Shown here: one piece after another, positions 53,756 through 62,786 of the stretch
How the letters are laid out: every line of letters begins with the position of its first letter
Numbering within the stretch: the stretch's first letter is position 1
Assembly: GCF_000577815.1 (NCBI RefSeq)
Contig: NZ_CBYM010000002.1
Location: forward strand, 1 to 64,000
Reading direction: 5' to 3'
DNA length: 64,000 nucleotides
Source: Clostridium saudiense
Lineage (GTDB): Bacteria; Bacillota; Clostridia; Clostridiales; Clostridiaceae
The notes under the pieces: generated by a model
The model's input: only the letters and a program-made list of their open reading frames with translations
What the model was told of the DNA's origin: nothing
Database searches by the model: none
Made by a program: the position numbers and the translations under genes

Positions 53756-53899
53756 ATTATCTAATTCAACTTTTTTGACAATTATAAATTGTTACACTCA
53801 TGCCATTTTTTAAAGCAGTGCTAACAACTAACCCACTCTTAGATAATGAATTTTAATCTTCCTTTGAAGTTAAAACTCCACCTAAAGCTAAGAATTCAG
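53756..53899 (-). ncRNA. Structured leader RNA, copy B (before HAD phosphatase)
   Basis: On the minus strand it starts CTGAATTCTTAGCTT (53899-53885), overlapping the last codons of the upstream aminotransferase gene. A GGAG-TTTTAA-CTTC hairpin follows, then P1 ATTATCTAA/TTAGATAAT (53839-53847, 53756-53764), 9 bp. Inside, P2 GTTGTTA/TAACAAT plus CACT/AGTG, with GAGTGTAACAA (53789-53799). Order and conserved bases match copy A. Confidence 0.6.
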
Positions 53900-55084
53900 C
53901 TTATCTACAAATTTTTTAATTCTCATAAGACCTTCTTTGATTGCATCTAAAGAAGTTGCATAAGACACCCTTACATAGTGATCTAATCCAAAGGCCTTAC
54001 CTGGAATAACTGCTACCTTTTCACATTCTAATAGCATAGCTGAAAAATCCATAGAATCATTTAATATTTGTCCATTAATTTCTTTTCCTAAACACTTTTC
54101 TATATTAATCATAATATAAAAGGCACCTTTAGGTTTAATTATACTTAAATTATTGATACCTTCAATTGTATCTACCATATAATTTCTTCTTTTTTCAAAT
54201 TCGCCAATCATCTCATTTACTTTATCTTGCGGGCCATTCAAAGCCTCAACTGCTGCATACTGAGTTATTGAACAAACATTTGAAGTTACATGACTTTGAA
54301 TACTTGTCATTAATTTTGCTATCTTTTCACTTGCACCACAATATCCTATTCTCCATCCTGTCATTGCATATGATTTAGATAAACCATTAATAACAATAGT
54401 TCTTTCATATGCATCTTGTGAAATACTTGCAATACTTATATGCTTTTCTCCATCATAAATAAGTTTTTCATACATTTCATCAGATACAATTATAAGGTCA
54501 TGTTCTTTAGCAAAATTTGCAATCACTTTTAATTCATCTGCACTATATATAGTTCCAGTAGGATTATTAGGTGTGTTTAATACAATAGCCTTTGTTTTAT
54601 CACTAACTACATTTTCTAAGTTTTCCTTAGTAAATTTATAATCTGATTTTTCATCACTTTTTACAAATACAGGCTTTCCATCTGCTAATTTAATAAGCTC
54701 TGGATAACTAACCCAATAAGGAGTTGGTACAATTACTTCATCACCAGGATTTAATATAGCTAAAAAAGTATTAGCTAGGCTTTGTTTTGCTCCTGTTGAA
54801 ACAACTATTTGTGATGGTTTATAAAATAATCCATTATCCTCTTTGAATTTTTTACAAATTGCTTCTCTTAATGGTAATATCCCATTTACACTAGTATACT
54901 TAGTATTTCCATCATTCATTGCTTTGATAGCTGCGTCAATTATATTTTTAGGTGTATTAAAATCTGGCTCCCCAGCTCCAAAACTAATAACATCTACTCC
55001 ATTTTCTTTCATCTCTTTAGCTTTCGCTGTAATTTCTAAAGTTACTGATGGTTCAATTCTTTGTGCTTTTTTTGATAATTCCAT
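53888..55084 (-). CDS. Class I aminotransferase (aspartate aminotransferase type)
   Basis: 398 aa PLP fold-type I. FGAGEPDFNTP and GLSKSYAMTGWRIGY (PLP lysine) are typical of AspB/AspC. It moves amino groups between aspartate and 2-oxoglutarate, or similar acids. 13 bp downstream of the PHP gene; its stop lies within the leader of the HAD gene. Confidence 0.92.
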   Translation of the reverse strand: MELSKKAQRIEPSVTLEITAKAKEMKENGVDVISFGAGEPDFNTPKNIIDAAIKAMNDGNTKYTSVNGILPLREAICKKFKEDNGLFYKPSQIVVSTGAKQSLANTFLAILNPGDEVIVPTPYWVSYPELIKLADGKPVFVKSDEKSDYKFTKENLENVVSDKTKAIVLNTPNNPTGTIYSADELKVIANFAKEHDLIIVSDEMYEKLIYDGEKHISIASISQDAYERTIVINGLSKSYAMTGWRIGYCGASEKIAKLMTSIQSHVTSNVCSITQYAAVEALNGPQDKVNEMIGEFEKRRNYMVDTIEGINNLSIIKPKGAFYIMINIEKCLGKEINGQILNDSMDFSAMLLECEKVAVIPGKAFGLDHYVRVSYATSLDAIKEGLMRIKKFVDKLNS

Positions 55085-55097
55085 TTGTTTGCCCCCA

Positions 55098-55928
55098 CTA
55101 TCTCTTATTATTAAATTTAATAAATTTCTCTAAACACTCTTCATTTAATCCACAACTGCCAATAGATATACACTCATTACCTACAGGTCTTCCATGATAA
55201 TCGCTTCCTCCAGTTACACATAGTTTATATTTTTTAGATAAGTTATAAAATTTATTAACATCTCCTTGTGTATGACTAGGATGATATACCTCAACACCTT
55301 TTAACCCAAAACATTTCAATTCTTTTAATATATTTTCAACTTCAAGTTTTCTATATATTTGTCCAGGATGTGCTAAAATAGGCACTCCACCAGAATTATT
55401 AATCACATCTATGCAATCTCTATAATTTAATCTAAATCCTTTTACATATCCAGGCTTTCCTTGTACTAAAAAACTTCTAAATGCACTTTTATAATTGTCA
55501 AAATACCCCTTCTTAACCATGGCATTTGCTATATGACTTCTGCCCACAGTTGAATCATTGTCTACTTCTAAATCTTTTAACTCTAAATTTATATTATATT
55601 TTCTTAAATTATATAATATACTTTCAACTCTTTTAATCCTTTGTATATTTAATTCATTAACAAGTGATTTTAAATCATTATTTTCAACATCTATAAAGTA
55701 TCCAAGTATATGAAGCTCCATATTATTATACTCTGTACTAAGTTCAATTCCTGGAATTATTAATAAATCATCATAATTATTTTTTGTCACATATTGCGAT
55801 GCTATAGAATCATGATCCGTTATTGAAATACATTTTATATTATTTTTTATTGCCGAATCAATTATCTCCTCTGGTCTTTTCGAACCATCAGAATAACTTG
55901 AATGAATATGTAAATCTGCATACTTCAT
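55098..55928 (-). CDS. PHP-domain phosphoesterase (TrpH/RNase AM type)
   Basis: 276 aa: metal-binding DLHIHSSYSDG at the start, SITDHDS, GIELSTEY, LAHPGQIY and GSDYHGR. The YciV/TrpH family hydrolyses 3',5'-bisnucleotides and short RNA ends. Start MKYAD follows AAAGGTGAATAAA. First gene of a co-directional PHP-aminotransferase-HAD-aminotransferase-YitT series. Confidence 0.9.
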   Translation of the reverse strand: MKYADLHIHSSYSDGSKRPEEIIDSAIKNNIKCISITDHDSIASQYVTKNNYDDLLIIPGIELSTEYNNMELHILGYFIDVENNDLKSLVNELNIQRIKRVESILYNLRKYNINLELKDLEVDNDSTVGRSHIANAMVKKGYFDNYKSAFRSFLVQGKPGYVKGFRLNYRDCIDVINNSGGVPILAHPGQIYRKLEVENILKELKCFGLKGVEVYHPSHTQGDVNKFYNLSKKYKLCVTGGSDYHGRPVGNECISIGSCGLNEECLEKFIKFNNKR

Positions 55929-56240
55929 TTTATTCACCTTTTCTCTGTAAGTGAAATTTTATTATATAACATAAAACCACTTTTACTTAGTTTAAGTTAC
56001 TAAGCACATTGTTATTCCATTATAATCAAAATTCTAATTTTTAATTTAATCAATTAATTTCATAACCTATACTTATTCAATAAATAACCCAGGAAAACTT
56101 TTCAATCAACCATTTTCGACTCTTTACTAATTCATTTATAACTCCAAGTAATTTTTTCCATAATAAAAATATATCATCTCCTCATTAAATTGTAAATTGA
56201 AAACAATGAATTTAATTATCATTTAATTTATATAATAAAA
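55929..56240. other. Intergenic region
   Basis: AT-rich, no gene recognised. A small CTTAG/CTAAG hairpin near 55986-56003 is the only structure seen. It likely contains the promoter for the PHP gene. Confidence 0.45.
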
Positions 56241-56272
56241 AAAGATTATGCAATTAAAATTGCATAATCTTT
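56241..56272 (-). terminator. Hairpin terminator of the DUF1292 gene
   Basis: 14-bp perfect stem AAAGATTATGCAAT with its complement (56241-56254, 56259-56272), followed by T on the minus strand. Confidence 0.92.
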
Positions 56273-56280
56273 ACGAAATA

Positions 56281-56613
56281 TTAGTCTTCAGCTAAAACAT
56301 TAGTGTAATATTCTGTTACTTTATCAAATTCAGCTTCTTCTGGAACTATAAGTTCTCCTTCTTCAGTTGATCTGAATAAGTAAACTGATTCATCTTCTGG
56401 GTTTTGAGCTAATACATATTCATTTTCTTCAAATTCAAATGCATCAACTATTGGGCAAGATAAAACATTTCCGTTATCGTCTTCTAAATCAACAACGAAG
56501 TGTTCATGTTCGTGTTCTCCACACCCGCAGTTTTCTCCACATCCGTGGCTATCATGATCGTGGTCGTGTCCGCATCCGCAGCCTTCACCGCATTTATTTA
56601 ATTCTTTTTCCAT
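56281..56613 (-). CDS. DUF1292 protein with His/Cys-rich N-terminus
   Basis: 110 aa. Residues about 8-39 hold CGEGCGCGHDHDHDSHGCGE and NCGCGEHEHEHF, with seven Cys and eight His, a typical metal-binding run. Residues about 40-110 are a DUF1292 domain (VDLEDDNGNVLSCPIVDAFEFEENEYVLAQ). It may store or buffer metal such as nickel or zinc. Own promoter and terminator. Confidence 0.9.
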   Translation of the reverse strand: MEKELNKCGEGCGCGHDHDHDSHGCGENCGCGEHEHEHFVVDLEDDNGNVLSCPIVDAFEFEENEYVLAQNPEDESVYLFRSTEEGELIVPEEAEFDKVTEYYTNVLAED

Positions 56614-56831
56614 TTTACATTCCTCCTTAATAATAAGTTAAACAATTTCTAATTAAAATAAACCAGTAAAAAACTGTATTTTAAATTTTGCTTAACTTAA
56701 GTAGTCCTTCTAATTGTACTCTTATTTTTAGTAAAATAAAAGAAAAATCTTCATTTTAATAAAAATTTTATTAATAATTCATATTATTTATTTATATATT
56801 CATAATACTAGAATTTTTGTTTTAAAATTAC

Positions 56832-56863
56832 AAAAAGGCAATACATAAATGTATCGCCTTTTA
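56832..56863 (-). terminator. Hairpin terminator of the PFOR gene
   Basis: AAAAAGGC and ATACAT arms with complements (56832-56846, 56849-56863), one mismatch; T-rich exit. Confidence 0.8.
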
Positions 56864-56873
56864 AATTTAAATT

Positions 56874-59800
56874 TTATTCTTGATTAGCAAGTCTTTTGTA
56901 GTTTTCTAATCTTTCCATAGCATCTGCTTGAGTCTTTTCGAATAGAGCTTCTGCAGCTTCTGGGAATGCTTTAGCTAATGAAGCATATCTTACTTCACCC
57001 ATTAAGAATTCTTTGAAGTCTCCCTTAGGTTCTTTTGAATCTAAAGTAAATGGATTCTTAGTTCCTTTTAATGCTGGGTTATATCTGTATAATGCCCAGT
57101 ATCCACAATCTACAGCTTTCTTAGCTTCAGCTTGTGAATTTGTCATTCCTGCTTTAATACCATGATTTATACATGGAGCATAAGCTATAATTAATGATGG
57201 TCCATCATAAGCTTCTGCTTCTGCTATAGCTTTAAGAACTTGATTCTTATCTGCCCCCATACATACTTGAGCAACATATACATAACCATAGCTCATAGCC
57301 ATCATTCCTAAATCTTTCTTCTTAGTTCTCTTACCTGAAGCTGCAAATTTAGCAATTGCAGCTGTTGGTGTAGCTTTAGAAGATTGACCACCTGTATTTG
57401 AATAAACTTCAGTATCAAATACTAATACATTTACGTTATCTCCTGATGCAAGAACATGGTCAAGTCCACCGTATCCGATGTCATATGCCCAACCATCTCC
57501 ACCAAAGATCCATTGAGATCTCTTAACGAAGAATTCTTTATCATTTAAAATAGTCTTAGCTATTTCAGAATCACAATTTTCAAGTGCAGTAACTAAAGCA
57601 TTTGCTCTTTCTCTAGTTCCAGCGCTTTCATCTTTATTATCTAACCAATCTTTTAATACAGCCTTAGTTTCATCTGATAAATCACTTTCTAATGCAACTT
57701 TTACATTTTCAGCAACTCTATCTCTTATAGCTTGAACTCCTAAGAACATACCTAATCCATATTCAGCATTATCTTCAAATAATGAATTTGCCCAAGCTGG
57801 TCCATGTCCATTATGATTAACTGTATATGGAGTTGCAGGAGCTGATCCTCCCCAAATTGAAGAACATCCTGTAGCATTAGCTACCATCATTCTATCACCA
57901 AATAATTGAGTTACAAGCTTAGCATATGGAGTTTCTCCACATCCAGCACAAGCACCTGAGAACTCAAGTAATGGTTGTTCAAATTGGCTTCCCTTTAATG
58001 TATTCTTATTCATTGGGTTCTTCTTAGCTGATACCTCTGTTGTTGCATAATCCCAAGCTTCAATTTGATCATGTTGAGTATCTTGTGGTTTCATAACTAA
58101 AGCTTTATTCTTAGCTGGACATACTTCAGCACAGTTTCCACAACCAGTACAATCAAGAGGTGTAACACCTATTGAGAACTTATATGGTGTTTCTGTCCTT
58201 AATGCTTTAGCATCAGTAGTTTTCATTGCTGCTGGAGCTTTTTCAGCTTCTTCACTAGTTAATAAGAATGGTCTTATTGCAGCATGTGGACATACTACAG
58301 CACATTGATTACATTGAATACAATTTTCTGGAACCCATTCAGGAACATTAATTGCAATTCCTCTCTTTTCATATGCAGCTGTACCAGCCATAAATGTACC
58401 ATCTTCCATACCATGTTTAACAAATGTAGAAACTGGTAATCCAAATCCTTCTTGTCTGTTCATAGGTTCAACTATTTCTTTAATAAATGAAGGAATTTCT
58501 TTTGTTGCAGCTACTTCTTCATCTACTGCATTAGCCCATGATGCTGGAACATCTATCTTAACAATAGCATCAACACCTGAATCTATTGCAGCATTGTTCA
58601 TGTTAACAACTTTTTCACCTTTTTTACCATATGAAGTAACAACAGCTTGTTTTAAATACGCTACTGCTTCATCTACTGGAATAATGTTAGCTAACTTAAA
58701 GAATGCAGCTTGCATTATCATATTAATTCTTCCACCTAGTCCAATTTCTTGAGCTATCTTAACAGCATTTAATGTGTAGAATTCTATATTTTTTTCAGCT
58801 ATAGTTCTCTTCATTTCAGCTGGTAATTTTTCATCTAATTCTTCAGGTGTCCAAATTGTATTTAATAAGAACTTACCATTATTCTTTAATCCATCTAATA
58901 CGTTGTATTTATAAACGTAAGATTGATTGTGGCATGCTACGAAATCAGCTTTATCTATTAAATATGGTGATTTAATTGGTTTCTTACCAAATCTTAAGTG
59001 AGAAACTGTGATACCACCTGATTTCTTAGAGTCATATGAGAAATATCCTTGGGCATACATATCTGTATGATCGCCAATTATCTTTATAGCACTCTTGTTA
59101 GCACCAACAGTACCATCTGATCCTAATCCCCAGAACTTACATGCCTTAGTTCCTTCTGGAGTAGCATCAATATCTTCTACTGTTTCTAATGATGTATTAG
59201 TAACATCATCAACTATACTAATTGTAAATCCATTCTTAGGCTCGTCCTTAGAAAGATTTTCATAAACAGCTGCTATATCTGATGGATTTGGATCTTTAGA
59301 ACCTAATCCATATCTACCACCAACTATTAAAGGAGCATTTTCTTTACCAGCAAATGCACTTACTACGTCTAAGTATAAAGGTTCACCAATTGATCCCGGT
59401 TCTTTAGTTCTATCTAATACTGCAATTTTCTTTACTGTATCTGGAATTGCAGCTAATAATTTTTCTATTGAGAATGGTCTATAAAGTCTAACCTTTACAA
59501 CCCCAACTTTTTCTCCTCTTGCATTTAAGTAATCTACTGTTTCTTCAGCAACGTCTGTTCCTGAACCCATTGCAATAATTATTCTATCTGCATCTGGTGC
59601 TCCATAATAATCAAAACAATGATATTCTCTTCCTGTTAATTTAGTAATTTCAGCCATATAACTTTCAACTACTTCTGGGATATCATCGTAGAATCTATTT
59701 ACAGCTTCTCTTGTTTGGAAATATATATCTGGATTTTGAGCTGTACCTCTAGTTACTGGATGATCCGGATTTAAAGCACTCGCTCTAAATTCTTTAACAG

Positions 59801-60392
59801 CATCCCAATCAACTAACTTAGCTAATTCATCATATTCTAAAACTTCTATTTTTTGAATTTCATGAGATGTTCTAAATCCATCAAAGAAGTTCATAAATGG
59901 AATTCTAGTCTTTATTGCAGCTAAGTGTGCAACAGCTGATAAATCCATAACCTCTTGAACTGAACCTTCAGCTAGCATAGCAAAACCAGTTTGTCTAGCT
60001 GCCATAACATCTTGATGATCTCCAAAAATATTTAATGAAGATGTAGCTAATGCTCTAGCTGATACATGTATAACCCCTGGAAGTCTTTCTCCAGCTATTT
60101 TGTACATATTAGGAATCATTAATAATAAACCTTGTGAAGCTGTATATGTAGTTGTATAAGCTCCAGCTTGTAATGATCCATGAACAGCACCTGCTGCTCC
60201 CCCTTCTGATTGCATTTCCATAACTTTTACTGGTTGTCCAAAAATATTTTTTCTACCTTGTGCAACCCATTCATCAACGTGTTCTGCCATTGGTGATGAT
60301 GGAGTGATTGGATAAATAGCAGTTACTTCTGTAAACGCATATGACACGTGTGCAGCAGCAGTGTTACCATCCATAGTTTTCATTTTTCTCAT
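56874..60392 (-). CDS. nifJ: Pyruvate:ferredoxin (flavodoxin) oxidoreductase
   Basis: 1172 aa single-chain PFOR. In order: N-terminal domain (MDGNTAAAHVSYAFTEV, ITPSSPMAEHVDEWVAQG), two ferredoxin-type clusters (CIQCNQCAVVCPHAA and CTGCGNCAEVCPAKN), and the thiamine-diphosphate domain with a further cluster (CAGCGETPYAKL and TGCSSIWGGSAP). It turns pyruvate and CoA into acetyl-CoA, CO2 and reduced ferredoxin. The start MRKMKTMDG follows GCGAGGTAGACGAG. Confidence 0.96.
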   Translation of the reverse strand: MRKMKTMDGNTAAAHVSYAFTEVTAIYPITPSSPMAEHVDEWVAQGRKNIFGQPVKVMEMQSEGGAAGAVHGSLQAGAYTTTYTASQGLLLMIPNMYKIAGERLPGVIHVSARALATSSLNIFGDHQDVMAARQTGFAMLAEGSVQEVMDLSAVAHLAAIKTRIPFMNFFDGFRTSHEIQKIEVLEYDELAKLVDWDAVKEFRASALNPDHPVTRGTAQNPDIYFQTREAVNRFYDDIPEVVESYMAEITKLTGREYHCFDYYGAPDADRIIIAMGSGTDVAEETVDYLNARGEKVGVVKVRLYRPFSIEKLLAAIPDTVKKIAVLDRTKEPGSIGEPLYLDVVSAFAGKENAPLIVGGRYGLGSKDPNPSDIAAVYENLSKDEPKNGFTISIVDDVTNTSLETVEDIDATPEGTKACKFWGLGSDGTVGANKSAIKIIGDHTDMYAQGYFSYDSKKSGGITVSHLRFGKKPIKSPYLIDKADFVACHNQSYVYKYNVLDGLKNNGKFLLNTIWTPEELDEKLPAEMKRTIAEKNIEFYTLNAVKIAQEIGLGGRINMIMQAAFFKLANIIPVDEAVAYLKQAVVTSYGKKGEKVVNMNNAAIDSGVDAIVKIDVPASWANAVDEEVAATKEIPSFIKEIVEPMNRQEGFGLPVSTFVKHGMEDGTFMAGTAAYEKRGIAINVPEWVPENCIQCNQCAVVCPHAAIRPFLLTSEEAEKAPAAMKTTDAKALRTETPYKFSIGVTPLDCTGCGNCAEVCPAKNKALVMKPQDTQHDQIEAWDYATTEVSAKKNPMNKNTLKGSQFEQPLLEFSGACAGCGETPYAKLVTQLFGDRMMVANATGCSSIWGGSAPATPYTVNHNGHGPAWANSLFEDNAEYGLGMFLGVQAIRDRVAENVKVALESDLSDETKAVLKDWLDNKDESAGTRERANALVTALENCDSEIAKTILNDKEFFVKRSQWIFGGDGWAYDIGYGGLDHVLASGDNVNVLVFDTEVYSNTGGQSSKATPTAAIAKFAASGKRTKKKDLGMMAMSYGYVYVAQVCMGADKNQVLKAIAEAEAYDGPSLIIAYAPCINHGIKAGMTNSQAEAKKAVDCGYWALYRYNPALKGTKNPFTLDSKEPKGDFKEFLMGEVRYASLAKAFPEAAEALFEKTQADAMERLENYKRLANQE

Positions 60393-60440
60393 CTCGTCTA
60401 CCTCGCTTCCCATTTTCAAAAAAATTTAAGCATATAAATC

Positions 60441-60461
60441 ATGATATCTTTTAAATATCAT
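60441..60461. promoter_or_regulatory. Small hairpin in the PFOR leader
   Basis: ATGATAT/ATATCAT (60441-60447, 60455-60461) sits about 50 nt before the PFOR start codon. Function unknown; it may affect translation or mRNA stability. Confidence 0.35.
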
Positions 60462-60547
60462 TGTTGCTTGCAATTATTAATACATTCTAAGCTTAATAGA
60501 TAAAATCTAACCTCTGCTTTTTATCCTTCGTTTCAACTTTGTGAAAT

Positions 60548-60576
60548 TTATCACAGGCTTAAACACTATTTGACAA
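60548..60576 (-). promoter_or_regulatory. Promoter-like sequence for the PFOR gene
   Basis: On the minus strand TTGTCA (60571-60576), 17 bp, TGATAA (60548-60553). Gives a leader of about 150 nt before the PFOR start. Confidence 0.5.
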
Positions 60577-60592
60577 TAAAAATTTATTAAAA

Positions 60593-61021
60593 CTATTGTT
60601 GACTTAATAATTTACCAAGTTCTTTAGCAATTTTTAAATCTTCTTTTTCAACGGAATCTTTAACAGTAAATTTTGACAAAATCTCAAATCCACAATCTTC
60701 CATCAAATTCCCCCATTTATCAATAAACTTAGCATCACGCCATCCACATGATCCGAATAATACTAAAGGTTTATTTTTAATATTTAATTCACTTAAGCTA
60801 TTAATAAAAGGCTTCATATCTATTTCTTCTATTTCATCGTTTATCATTGCTGGACTTCCTAATGCAACAGCATCAGCTTCTAATATATCTTCAATAGTAG
60901 CATCTGCAACGTGTTTTGTTTCAACTTCAACTTCTTTAGAATTAACACCTTCACTTATAGCATTTGCTAAAATTTCTACATTTCCACCATTACTCCAATA
61001 TATTATTGAAACTTTTTTCAT
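60593..61021 (-). CDS. Flavodoxin
   Basis: 142 aa: FMN loop IIYWSNGGNVEILANAI, then GSPAMINDEIEEI and GSCGWRDAKFIDKW. Low-potential electron carrier that can replace ferredoxin when iron is scarce; a natural partner of the PFOR gene downstream. The start MKKVSI follows AGAGGTG. Confidence 0.94.
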   Translation of the reverse strand: MKKVSIIYWSNGGNVEILANAISEGVNSKEVEVETKHVADATIEDILEADAVALGSPAMINDEIEEIDMKPFINSLSELNIKNKPLVLFGSCGWRDAKFIDKWGNLMEDCGFEILSKFTVKDSVEKEDLKIAKELGKLLSQQ

Positions 61022-61159
61022 TTTCAGCACCTCTTATACTTTTGTTTTATTTTTGTTAAATTTTCCATTACTTTCATTATATAACAGTATTTTTTTTTTT
61101 CAAGTTCTTTACTTTCATATTTTAAAAATATTTTCATTGAAAACGGTTAAACACACAAA

Positions 61160-62239
61160 TTACTTTTTATTTATACTTTTCATAATAACATTTAAAATTG
61201 CATCAACACCATTTTTCATTTCACTATTTGTCATGTTTTTTATAAGCTCACTTTTTTTACTTCTTAATTCAAACAATCTTTCTAGCAAATTATGTTTTTC
61301 CATCATCTCATCTTCGTCTAACACTAATGAATATCCTTCTTTAGCAAATGAATTAGCATTTAATATTTGATCCCCTCTACTACTTTTTTTAGATAACGGA
61401 ATTAATAAAGTAGGCTTTCTTAACGCTAGTAATTCAAATATTACATTTGCCCCTGCTCTTGATATTACAAAATCAGCATATTGAAGTAAATGTGGCAAAT
61501 CTTCTTTTACATATTCAAATTGCTTATATCCATCTAATTCTTCTAATGACTTATCTAAATTTCCCTTTCCACAAATATGAATAATATTAAAGTCCTTTAA
61601 TATTTCATGAATATGATATCTTACCTCATCATTTATACTTTTTGCTCCTAAACTTCCCCCAATAACTAAAATTACTTCTTTGTCATTATTAAAATTACAA
61701 ATCTTCTTTCCAGTAATTCTACTACCTTTTAATATTTCTTCTCTTATTGGTGTTCCTGTTAATTCACCTTTTCCATCTTTAATATAATTTAAGCTTTCCC
61801 TAAATGTAACACATAGTTTATCACAAAATGGAGCTGATAACTTATTTGCAAGACCTGGTGTTAAATCTGATTCATGCGAAACTACTGGTATCTTTTTCAT
61901 TGATGCAGCTATAACAACTGGAACAGCCACAAAACCACCTTTTGAAAAAATAACATCTGGTTTCTCTTTAGATAATATTTTATTTGCTTGCACTATTCCC
62001 TTCATCACTTTAAATGGATCAGTAAAGTTTTTCATATCAAAATATCTTCTTAATTTACCTGATGAAATTGCAAAATATGGTATCCCTGCATCACCAATAA
62101 TTTCTTTTTCAATACCTTCATAACTCCCAATATATTTTATTTCAAATCCTTTTTCCTTTAACTTTGGAACCAAGGCTAAATTAGGAGTTACATGTCCTGC
62201 AGTACCCCCACCAGTCATTATGATTTTATACTTACTCAT
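61160..62239 (-). CDS. murG: Lipid II synthase MurG
   Basis: 359 aa GT28 enzyme: [15 protein letters not shown] (donor loop), [27 protein letters not shown] and [14 protein letters not shown]. It adds GlcNAc to lipid I to make lipid II, at the inner face of the membrane. It stands alone, away from the usual mur/fts cluster, as in other clostridia. Confidence 0.95.
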   Translation of the reverse strand: MSKYKIIMTGGGTAGHVTPNLALVPKLKEKGFEIKYIGSYEGIEKEIIGDAGIPYFAISSGKLRRYFDMKNFTDPFKVMKGIVQANKILSKEKPDVIFSKGGFVAVPVVIAASMKKIPVVSHESDLTPGLANKLSAPFCDKLCVTFRESLNYIKDGKGELTGTPIREEILKGSRITGKKICNFNNDKEVILVIGGSLGAKSINDEVRYHIHEILKDFNIIHICGKGNLDKSLEELDGYKQFEYVKEDLPHLLQYADFVISRAGANVIFELLALRKPTLLIPLSKKSSRGDQILNANSFAKEGYSLVLDEDEMMEKHNLLERLFELRSKKSELIKNMTNSEMKNGVDAILNVIMKSINKK

Positions 62240-62531
62240 TAAAACACCTCATTAATTATTTGTACTATGAATCTTAATTGTTAAAACCTCATAAATTTAT
62301 ACAATTAATATTTTAAGAGAAATAAAATAAAAAAATAACTCATTTATTTTAATTTTTAACCAAATTATATGTCTTAATTCCTTATTTTTTTATTTATATT
62401 TAATTTTCTCACTCGCCAATATATATTCTACCACTAACCCAGTATTTTTCCACCTTTTCCTCCAATTAAATATTATACAAACTTTTTTATTGGATAAGCT
62501 ATTAACATAAAGATATAAGGAGATGATTTAA

Positions 62532-62708
62532 ATGGCACAATTAGTTCCAGAAGCTAAAGACAAATTAGCAAAATTCAAAAACCAAGTTTCAACTGAAATG
62601 GGAGTTCCTTTTACTGATTACAATGGTGACTTAACTTCAAAACAATGCGGTAGCGTTGGTGGAGAAATGGTTAAACGTATGGTTGAACAATACGAAAAAG
62701 GAATTTAA
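62532..62708 (+). CDS. Alpha/beta-type small acid-soluble spore protein
   Basis: 58 aa: starts MAQLVPEAKDKLAKFKNQ; the protease site region STEMGVPF and the DNA-binding stretch LTSKQCGSVGGEMVKRMVE match the alpha/beta SASP family. It coats and protects spore DNA. AAGGAGATG ribosome binding site. The internal cysteine is unusual for the family. Confidence 0.9.
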   Translation: MAQLVPEAKDKLAKFKNQVSTEMGVPFTDYNGDLTSKQCGSVGGEMVKRMVEQYEKGI

Positions 62709-62725
62709 TATTGTAAATATTTTAA

Positions 62726-62769
62726 TAATAAATAAAGGTATCTTATTATATAGATACCTTTATTTATTA
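62726..62769. terminator. 18-bp hairpin terminator
   Basis: Perfect 18-bp stem with AAGGTATCT core (62726-62743, 62752-62769), 8-nt loop; serves the SASP gene and the opposing recJ gene. Confidence 0.92.
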
Positions 62770-62786
62770 TTTGGATTTTATAACTA

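Noticed and set aside
60420..60592. Riboswitch in the PFOR leader
   Set aside because: A plausible promoter and a small hairpin are seen, but no conserved core or second related copy.
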